Positions 1 to 5,652 of a stretch of DNA of 10,109 nucleotides are shown one piece after another. Below the pieces are notes generated by a model, which did no database searches, had not been told where the DNA came from, and saw nothing but the letters and a program-made list of their open reading frames with translations. A program made the position numbers and the translations under genes. This DNA comes from CAYLJO01 sp964383905 (GTDB lineage: Bacteria > Acidobacteriota > Blastocatellia > Pyrinomonadales > Pyrinomonadaceae), in contig CAYLJO010000225.1 of the NCBI GenBank assembly GCA_964383905.1, positions 1-10,109 on the forward strand, given 5' to 3'. Numbering within the stretch: the stretch's first letter is position 1; every line of letters starts with the position of its first letter.

Positions 1-68
1 CAGTGCTCTGGTCATCTTAAGGCGCGCGCTCGGACTGAGCGCTCATGCGTTAACGGTAGAGGTTGTTG

Positions 69-113
69 ACTCACGCCGTAGCATGAGAAGCCATGCTCTT
101 TAGGGCGTGGAGT
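69..113 (-). terminator. Hairpin downstream of the ROK gene, possible terminator
   Basis: A nested inverted repeat starts 7 bases past the ROK stop codon. The outer arms ACTCACGCC (69-77) and GGCGTG-G-AGT (104-113) pair with one bulged G. Inside them AGCATG (80-85) pairs perfectly with CATGCT (92-97) around a 6-base loop. The position fits the end of the leftward ROK transcript. On that strand the hairpin is followed by AGTCAACAACC rather than a U-run, so it is not a textbook intrinsic terminator. It could instead be a 3' stabilising structure or act on an unseen neighbour to the left. Confidence 0.45.
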
Positions 114-119
114 AGTCAC

Positions 120-1115
120 TTATGCGCGGCGTGGGTTATCCGGCTTCAACGCGCTCGGCGGAACGAGGGCGCGCTGGCCGAGAATCAACGCGCCGTGAAT
201 TCCGCTGTCGCCTCCGAGCGCGGCCTGTAAGATGCGTACCTTTTCAGCCGGCAATAACTTTACCCTCCTCAGGATCTGGTGGCGCAGAGGCCCTAAAAGC
301 TGCTCGCCTGCGGTCGAAACTCCTCCACCTAAGATGATCGCCTCCGGCGCCAGTGTGAGGATGATATTGCTCAGACCTATCGCGAGGTAGTGGATCATCT
401 CATCCCATACCTCGCAAGCCAGGGGGTCTCCGTTGCGCGCAGCTTCGGCGACTGTCTTCGCCGTCACCTCGTTGGGGCTATTCGCCATTGATCCGATAGA
501 GCTTGGCGCCCCACTCAACAAGCGTTCGCGCGCGCGCCGGGCGATGCTGCTTCCTGAGCAGAGCGCCTCCAGACAGCCGTAGGCGCCGCAACCGCACTCG
601 GGGCCGTCCGGCAGCACCGTCATATGCCCTACTTCGCCCGCCCCGTTCTCGACTCCGTGAATGAGATCACCGCCGATGATGATGCCGCCGCCGATTCCGG
701 TCGAGATCGTGATATAGACCATGTCATTCAAACCGCGGCCGGCGCCGTACCACTGCTCTCCGAGTGCGGCCGTATTGGCATCGTTGTCTAAAAGCGAGGG
801 AACGCCGAAGCGTTTCTCAACCAGCTCGATGATCGGAAACCTATCCCAGCCGGGCAGGTTTGGGGGCGACAGGATCACGCCGCGCTCGCGGTTCAACGGC
901 CCGCCACATCCAATCCCGACGGCAAGGAGACGCGCTCTCTCTTCCTCAATCATCTTCTCAATCCTGTCGAACGTGAGATCCAGTATTCGATGCGGGCCAA
1001 GCTCGACACGAGTAGGGAAGCGGCAAACGGAAAGCACCTGCCCGTCAGGAGCCGCGAGTGCGACCACAATTTTGGTCCCACCGATGTCTATACCTGCAAT
1101 GGCGTCCTTTGCCAT
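120..1115 (-). CDS. ROK family protein (glucokinase-like sugar kinase)
   Basis: Predicted cytoplasmic ATP-dependent sugar kinase of the ROK family, most like bacterial glucokinases; it would phosphorylate glucose or a related hexose or N-acetylhexosamine. In the 331-residue form starting at the codon at 1113-1115, the phosphate-binding DIGGTK is at residues 10-15. The NDAN motif with the likely catalytic Asp is at about 111-114, followed by STGIGGG. The ExGH sugar-binding motif is at 161-164, and the ROK zinc motif CGCGAYGCLE is at 174-183. A second glycine-rich segment, ILGGGV, lies near 261-266. There is no N-terminal helix-turn-helix, so a kinase is more likely than a NagC/Mlc-type repressor. 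The frame stays open to an ATG at 1230-1232, but the extra 39 residues look unlike the family and neither start has a clear Shine-Dalgarno. I chose the ATG 9 residues before DIGGTK. The gene is divergent from the oxidoreductase cluster and no functional link is visible. Substrate unknown. Confidence 0.9.
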   Translation of the reverse strand: MAKDAIAGIDIGGTKIVVALAAPDGQVLSVCRFPTRVELGPHRILDLTFDRIEKMIEEERARLLAVGIGCGGPLNRERGVILSPPNLPGWDRFPIIELVEKRFGVPSLLDNDANTAALGEQWYGAGRGLNDMVYITISTGIGGGIIIGGDLIHGVENGAGEVGHMTVLPDGPECGCGAYGCLEALCSGSSIARRARERLLSGAPSSIGSMANSPNEVTAKTVAEAARNGDPLACEVWDEMIHYLAIGLSNIILTLAPEAIILGGGVSTAGEQLLGPLRHQILRRVKLLPAEKVRILQAALGGDSGIHGALILGQRALVPPSALKPDNPRRA

Positions 1116-1520
1116 ATCAATGCTGTGGCTATCGACGACAAATGGCTCTCCGCACGCGATACTGAGCGGTGCGACCAGGCGCGCCCAACAACCGCGCCAG
1201 AATAAAAAATCATCACAAGCATACTCCAGCATTCGCGGGTTCTGCTATAAAAAACTCCAACATATGCAGCATACCGGGGTGGCGTAAATTAGTAATCACT
1301 ATTAGATCACATGGCCGAGTGCGTCATGGAAAACAAGCGCCCCTTCATGCCGGGCGGGGAAGGGTTGAAAGCTCAAATGACAAGCAGGTACATCGTCCGC
1401 GCTCGAACCTGTACGAATCCTTGCGGTCTCTTGTACATCCTGGTATTTATCTCCTTGCTTCTAGTGTAGGCGCAGGCGTGGTAGGTTGAAGACGAACGGT
1501 TCCCTAACGGAGGCTGACTG
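1116..1520. promoter_or_regulatory. Divergent intergenic region between ROK gene and oxidoreductase cluster
   Basis: About 400 non-coding bases (290 if the longer ROK start is used) must hold the promoters for both directions. I see no sigma-70 promoter that I would defend. The part around 1205-1315 is locally A+T-rich, which suits a leftward promoter. Rightward candidates such as TTGAAA at 1365-1370 lack a good -10. Other visible structure is a short hairpin (CCCTTC at 1341-1346 with GAAGGG at 1359-1364), the imperfect dyad TAGTAATCACTA near 1290-1301, and three GTAC words at 1388, 1411 and 1433. No convincing open reading frame, tRNA or known riboswitch was recognised. Confidence 0.4.
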
Positions 1521-3758
1521 ATGAATGAGAGTGCCGTCGGCGCACCGCTCAGCCGGGTGGACGGGCGCGCAAAGGTCACAGGCCGAGCGCAGTATGTCGG
1601 CGATGTTGTCCACCCCGACCTGGCTCACGCCGTAGTCGTCCAGAGCGCTATTGCCAGAGGCCGCATCGAGCAGATAGACACGCGCGCCGCCCTGTCCGCG
1701 CCGGGCGTCCTGGCCGTCATCACACACTTGAATGCCCCAAAGATCTCGCCCTCGCCGATTGCGTTGGGCGGTGAGATGAGAGAAGGGCCGGGCGGCTCGG
1801 CGGGGCAGAGTCATCTGCCGTTGCAGGACGCGGTCGTGCATTACAGCGGCCAGCACATCGGCCTTGTGGTTGCACATACGCTGGAGCAGGCCCTGCGCGC
1901 TGCCTCCCTGGTAACTGTGCGTTACGCGCAGGAGTCACCGGCGGTCGGGATCGAGGGTGAAATGCCCCGCGCCTTTAAGCCGAAGAAGGTTTGGGGCGAA
2001 GAGACGGACACGTTGAAGGGGGATCTCGGGCGGGGGCTGAAAGAGGCCGCCGTTCGCGTGGACCGGTCCTACCAGACCGCCCTCCAGCATCATGTCGCGA
2101 TGGAGCCGCACGCGACCGTCGCGGTCTGGGATAAGGATAAGCTGACGCTCTACGAGCCTTCGACCTGGGTTTACGGCGTGCGGAAGACCGCCGCGCACTG
2201 GTTCGACCTGCCGGAAGAGAACGTGCGCGTCGTCCAGCGGTTTGTCGGCGGCTCGTTCGGTTGCAAGGGGCCGACGTGGGAACACGTGGCGCTCGCGGCA
2301 ATCGCCGCCCGCCAGCTTGATCGCCCCGTCAAGCTCGTGCTCACGAGGCAGCAGACGTTCACTTCTGTCGGCCACCGCCCGCGGATTCTTCATCGTATTC
2401 AACTCGGCGCGACGCGCGACGGACGGTTAACCGCGCTCGCACACGACGCGACCTCACACACCTCGCCGTTCGACGACAGGGTCGTTGCGCCCGTCACGAA
2501 GACGAGTCGAAAGCTCTACGCCTGTCCGAACGTGGCGACTACCTACCGCCTCGTACACCTCAACATGCCCGGGCCATTCACGTTGCGCGGCCCCGGCGAG
2601 ACGCCCGGTCTGTTCGCCATCGAGTCCGCGATGGACGAACTCGCCGACGCGCTCAGCATGGACCCGATTGAGCTGCGCCTGCGTAACTACGCGGACGTTG
2701 ATCCCGAAAACGATAAGCCGTGGTCGAGCAAATCGCTGCGAGAATGTTACCGGCAGGGTGCCGAAAGGTTCGGGTGGAAGAATCGTCACCCCGCGCCGCG
2801 CTCGATGCGTGACGGTGAGTATTTGGTCGGGATGGGCATGGCGAGCATGGCCTATGATGCCAAATCTGCCCCGGCGACGGCGCGGGCCAGAATCTCTGCT
2901 GACGGCCGCGTCCTCGTGCAGAGCGCGACCTGCGATCAGGGCACTGGCTCATACACGGTGATGAGTCAGATCGCCTCGGACGCGCTCGGCGTGCCGGTCG
3001 AAAAAATCCGGTTCGAGCTCGGCGATACGTTCATGCCCGAAGCGCCGATCTCTGCCGGCTCGCAAACGGTCGCTAGCGTCGGCGCGGCGGTCGAGCAGGC
3101 CACGCAGTCGCTCAAGCGTAAAGTGCTCGCGCTGGCGTTGTCCGATCCGTCATCGCTACTCTACGCGCAGCCCGAGGATCAGATAGCGGTAGAGAACGGT
3201 CGTCTATTTGTCAAAAATCGTCCGCAGTCCGGGCAGACTTACGAAGAGATTCTGCGCAAGGCGGGGCACGATGCGGTCGAAGTCACGGAACAGGTCAAGC
3301 CGGGCGAGGAGGCTGAGAAATATACACGCTACTCCTTCGGCGCACACTTCGCCGAGGTTCGCGTCCACCCGGCTCTGGGCGAGGTGCGTGTGACGAGATA
3401 TACGGCGGCCTTCGGCGCGGGCCGTATCCTCAATGCCACGACGGCGCGCAGCCAACTGACCGGGGGAATCATCTGGGGCATCGGCATGGCTCTGATGGAA
3501 GGGACTTTTATGGACGAGCATTTCGGGCGCATGGTTAATACAGACCTCGCCGAGTACCAGGTGCCCGTCAGTGCCGACGTGCCCGAGATCGATGCCTTTT
3601 TTGTCGAGGAGCGAGACGAGCGGGTTAATCGCCTGGGCGCGAAGGGCATCGGCGAGATCGGTACCATCGGGGCGGCCGCCGCCGTCGCCAACGCCGTCTA
3701 TCACGCGACGGGCGTGCGCGTACGCGAATTGCCGATCACACTAGACAAACTGCTTTAA
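1521..3758 (+). CDS. Xanthine dehydrogenase family molybdopterin-binding subunit, copy A (PaoC/YagR-like)
   Basis: Large catalytic subunit of a molybdenum hydroxylase, 745 residues, close to E. coli PaoC (about 730). It would bind the Mo-pterin cytosine dinucleotide cofactor and hydroxylate an aldehyde or heterocycle, passing electrons to the Fe-S subunit. Visible motifs are the N-terminal VDGRAKVTGRAQY at 13-25, MEPHAT at 194-199 and the cofactor loop VGGSFGCK at 242-249. LRGPGE at 355-360 takes the place of the FRxFG segment of xanthine dehydrogenases. The GAKGIGE loop at 706-712 carries the presumed base-catalyst Glu712. The start is well supported: ACGGAGG ends 7 bases before the ATG. There is no signal peptide, so export would need a Tat-bearing partner. 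The gene lies first in the cluster, ahead of the small subunits, and is a diverged paralogue of the gene at 5649-7919: 53 of the last 75 residues are identical in a hand alignment. The segment around 444-450 and the LRGPGE loop differ from copy B, suggesting another substrate. Substrate not determinable. Confidence 0.93.
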   Translation: MNESAVGAPLSRVDGRAKVTGRAQYVGDVVHPDLAHAVVVQSAIARGRIEQIDTRAALSAPGVLAVITHLNAPKISPSPIALGGEMREGPGGSAGQSHLPLQDAVVHYSGQHIGLVVAHTLEQALRAASLVTVRYAQESPAVGIEGEMPRAFKPKKVWGEETDTLKGDLGRGLKEAAVRVDRSYQTALQHHVAMEPHATVAVWDKDKLTLYEPSTWVYGVRKTAAHWFDLPEENVRVVQRFVGGSFGCKGPTWEHVALAAIAARQLDRPVKLVLTRQQTFTSVGHRPRILHRIQLGATRDGRLTALAHDATSHTSPFDDRVVAPVTKTSRKLYACPNVATTYRLVHLNMPGPFTLRGPGETPGLFAIESAMDELADALSMDPIELRLRNYADVDPENDKPWSSKSLRECYRQGAERFGWKNRHPAPRSMRDGEYLVGMGMASMAYDAKSAPATARARISADGRVLVQSATCDQGTGSYTVMSQIASDALGVPVEKIRFELGDTFMPEAPISAGSQTVASVGAAVEQATQSLKRKVLALALSDPSSLLYAQPEDQIAVENGRLFVKNRPQSGQTYEEILRKAGHDAVEVTEQVKPGEEAEKYTRYSFGAHFAEVRVHPALGEVRVTRYTAAFGAGRILNATTARSQLTGGIIWGIGMALMEGTFMDEHFGRMVNTDLAEYQVPVSADVPEIDAFFVEERDERVNRLGAKGIGEIGTIGAAAAVANAVYHATGVRVRELPITLDKLL
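3672..3739 (+). repeat. Near-identical 68-base segment shared by the two large subunits (unit 1)
   Basis: By hand alignment this 3' end of copy A matches 7815-7882 in copy B at 64 of 68 bases, in the same orientation. The match includes an uninterrupted 29-base identity from 3672 to 3700. It encodes the conserved run from AAAAVANAVYHATG to ELPIT. The DNA identity here is higher than in most of the two genes. Confidence 0.7.
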
Positions 3759-3811
3759 TCCTGCGGCCCTCATGCTTCGTTGACAAACATCTGCCCGGAG
3801 GGTGACCATTT

Positions 3812-3826
3812 GTCCGTCAAACGGAC
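3812..3826. promoter_or_regulatory. Perfect dyad in the gap before the Fe-S gene, possible operator
   Basis: GTCCGT-CAA-ACGGAC is a perfect 6-base inverted repeat with a 3-base centre. It sits in the 89-base gap between copy A and the Fe-S gene, 21 bases before the Fe-S ATG. There is no T-run after it, so an operator or a short mRNA hairpin is likelier than an intrinsic terminator. A TTGACA at 3780-3785 lies upstream, but no good -10 follows at normal spacing. This is the widest gap in the rightward cluster and the most likely place for internal regulation. Confidence 0.35.
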
Positions 3827-3847
3827 CACAACACAGGGGAGCATATT

Positions 3848-4579
3848 ATGGAGCGAGAAATAGAACGCGACGATAGTTCTTCCGACGCAGGCGCGGCTGG
3901 GCGTGAACCCTCATGCACAGATGCGACCGGCGATGAAGATGAGGTGGGCTTGTTCTTATCGGAGGACGGGGAGGCGCGCCGCCGGTTCTTGAAACAGGCC
4001 TTGATTGCCGGCGGCGGGCTGGCGGCGGCGAACCTGTTACTGCATTATCAAGCGAACGTCTCGGCCCGGGCACTCGTGGCGGCAAATGTCGCCTCAGCAC
4101 AGACGAGTCCCGCGGGCGCCATTCCCGTCACGCTGCGCGTCAACGGCAAGAATTATTCGTTGCAGCTTGAGCCGCAGGTGACGCTGCTCGACGCGCTACG
4201 CGAAAGGATCGGGCTGACGGGGTCAAAGAAGGGTTGTGATCGTGGGCAGTGCGGCGCGTGCACGGTGCTGGCCGACGGACACCGCATTAACTCGTGCCTT
4301 GCTCTCGCTGCCAGCTACGAGGGCGCGGAGATCACCACCATTGAGGGGCTGGCCAGGGGCGACGAACTGCATCCCGTGCAAGCGGCGTTCATCAAGCACG
4401 ACGGCTTCCAGTGCGGCTACTGTACTTCAGGACAGATCATGTCGGCGGTCGGGCTGCTGCAGGAAGGTTGTCCGCCGGGCATGACGGTGCGCGAGTGCAT
4501 GAGCGGCAACATCTGCCGCTGCGGCGCGTACCCCGGCATCGTCGCGGCCGTCGAGGAGGTTCGAGGTGGAAGGTCATGA
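3848..4579 (+). CDS. paoA: Tat-exported [2Fe-2S] subunit of aldehyde oxidoreductase (PaoA/YagT-like)
   Basis: Small electron-transfer subunit, 243 residues, of a PaoABC-type molybdenum hydroxylase. It would carry two [2Fe-2S] clusters linking the Mo site to FAD. The plant-ferredoxin-type cluster ligands are Cys130, Cys135, Cys138 and Cys150. The second, helical-domain cluster uses Cys189, Cys192, Cys223 and Cys225 in CGYC and CRC. A twin-arginine signal is clear: RRRFLK at 44-49, hydrophobic core ALIAGGGLAAANLLL at 51-65, and an A-S-A cleavage site near 82-84. In E. coli the PaoA Tat signal exports the folded heterotrimer, and the same is inferred here because no other subunit has a signal. 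The n-region of about 43 residues is long, acidic and unusual. AGGGGAG lies 6 bases before the ATG and supports this start; a shorter start nearer the RR motif cannot be excluded. The gene name rests on order and motifs, not on a computed alignment. Confidence 0.93.
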   Translation: MEREIERDDSSSDAGAAGREPSCTDATGDEDEVGLFLSEDGEARRRFLKQALIAGGGLAAANLLLHYQANVSARALVAANVASAQTSPAGAIPVTLRVNGKNYSLQLEPQVTLLDALRERIGLTGSKKGCDRGQCGACTVLADGHRINSCLALAASYEGAEITTIEGLARGDELHPVQAAFIKHDGFQCGYCTSGQIMSAVGLLQEGCPPGMTVRECMSGNICRCGAYPGIVAAVEEVRGGRS

Positions 4580-4650
4580 AGAAGGTAATCAGCCGTCGCG
4601 CCGCTTATCAACGTGAGGCTAATTGCGACGAGCGAAGTCCAGGAAGGTAG
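4576..4650 (+). CDS. Possible 24-residue small ORF in the gap between Fe-S and FAD genes
   Basis: An ATG at 4576 overlaps the Fe-S stop codon in the ATGA arrangement that this cluster uses at another junction. It opens a 24-codon frame ending in TAG at 4648-4650, 6 bases before the FAD gene ATG. The peptide starts MKKVISRRAA, is basic, and matches no family I know. GAGGTGG lies about 6 bases upstream, so translation is possible. The region could equally be plain untranslated spacer, with the ATG there by chance. If translated, it would couple the Fe-S and FAD genes. Confidence 0.2.
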   Translation: MKKVISRRAAYQREANCDERSPGR

Positions 4651-4656
4651 AAAGCT

Positions 4657-5652
4657 ATGAACCCGTTCACATACAAGCGTGCGACCAGTCAGGCCGAGGC
4701 CGTTCGGGAAGTCGCCGGCAACAACGCGAAGTTTCTGGCGGGGGGCACGAATCTCATCGACCTAATGAAGATGAACGTGCAGCAGCCAAACAAGTTAGTG
4801 GACATCAGCCGCCTCGCGCTGAAAAAGATCGAGCAGATTCCGAACGGCTTACGCATCGGCGCACTCGCCAGCAACAGCGACGTGGCTAACAACGCGCTCG
4901 TCCGCGAAAACTTTCCGGTGCTATCGGAAGCTCTGCTCGCCGGCGCTTCGCCACAACTAAGGAACATGGCGACGGTCGGCGGCAATCTCTTGCAGCGCAC
5001 GCGCTGTTACTACTTCATGGACACGGCCTTCCCCTGTAACAAGCGCGTGCCGGGCTCTGGCTGCCCAGCGATCCCGGGCTTCAACCGCATCCACGCCATC
5101 CTGGGCGCGAGCGACAAATGTATCGCCGTGCATCCTTCGGACATGTGCGTGGCGTTAGCCGCCCTCGACGCCGTCATCCGCGTCGAGGGCCCCGCAGGCG
5201 CGCGACAGATTCCGATCACAGACTTTCACCGGCTGCCGGGAGACACGCCGCACATTGACACGAACTTACAGCCGGACGAATTGATCGTCGCCGTTGATCT
5301 GCCTTCATCGGCATTTGCAAAGCGCTCACACTACCTGAAGATCAGAGACCGCGCGCAGTACGCTTTCGCCCTCGTTTCGGTTGCGGCGGCGTTGGATATA
5401 CAGCAGGGGCGCATCAGCGCGGCGCGGCTGGCGATGGGCGGCGTGGCGCACAAACCTTGGCGCGCGCTCAACGCGGAGAAAGTTCTAACCGGGGCGCAGG
5501 CCAGCGCACAGACTTTCGCTACGGCAGCAGAGGCAGCCGTCCGTGGCGCGGTGCCGCAAAAGCATAACGCTTTCAAGATTGAGCTGGCGAAGCGCGCCGT
5601 GAGGCGCATCTTGGGCGAAGTCGCCGGCGGTACGACGGGAGGTGCGGCGTGA
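4657..5652 (+). CDS. paoB: FAD-binding subunit with probable [4Fe-4S] insert (PaoB/YagS-like)
   Basis: Medium, FAD-binding subunit of the molybdenum hydroxylase, 331 residues (E. coli PaoB about 318). It takes electrons from the [2Fe-2S] subunit and passes them to an external acceptor. The FAD-contacting loops are FLAGGTNLIDLMK at 26-38 and ATVGGNLLQRTRC at 105-117. Between them and the C-terminal domain is the PaoB-type insert with Cys117, Cys127, Cys136 and Cys155, ending in HPSDMC (Cys164). In PaoB such cysteines hold an extra [4Fe-4S] cluster that ordinary xanthine dehydrogenases lack. Four of these five cysteines are inferred to do so here. AGGAAGG lies 9 bases before the ATG. The stop overlaps the GTG start of the next gene by 4 bases, which predicts translational coupling with large subunit copy B rather than copy A. 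There is no signal peptide. Confidence 0.93.
   Translation: MNPFTYKRATSQAEAVREVAGNNAKFLAGGTNLIDLMKMNVQQPNKLVDISRLALKKIEQIPNGLRIGALASNSDVANNALVRENFPVLSEALLAGASPQLRNMATVGGNLLQRTRCYYFMDTAFPCNKRVPGSGCPAIPGFNRIHAILGASDKCIAVHPSDMCVALAALDAVIRVEGPAGARQIPITDFHRLPGDTPHIDTNLQPDELIVAVDLPSSAFAKRSHYLKIRDRAQYAFALVSVAAALDIQQGRISAARLAMGGVAHKPWRALNAEKVLTGAQASAQTFATAAEAAVRGAVPQKHNAFKIELAKRAVRRILGEVAGGTTGGAA

Noticed and set aside
36..45. Ten-base palindrome TGAGCGCTCA
   Set aside because: Short and isolated, with no gene start near it, so it is compatible with chance.
1116..1232. 39-residue N-terminal extension of the ROK protein
   Set aside because: The frame is open but the extra residues do not resemble the family, ROK kinases normally start a few residues before DIGGTK, and no ribosome-binding site supports the ATG at 1230-1232.
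721..1287. Plus-strand open frame of 188 codons opposite the ROK gene
   Set aside because: It is antisense to well-conserved ROK motifs, has a low-complexity serine and proline-rich composition and matches no family.
1321..1520. Molybdenum-cofactor riboswitch in the leader of copy A
   Set aside because: The leader contains a short hairpin, but I could not build the multi-stem fold with its conserved loops. A covariance-model search with the Moco RNA family would decide.
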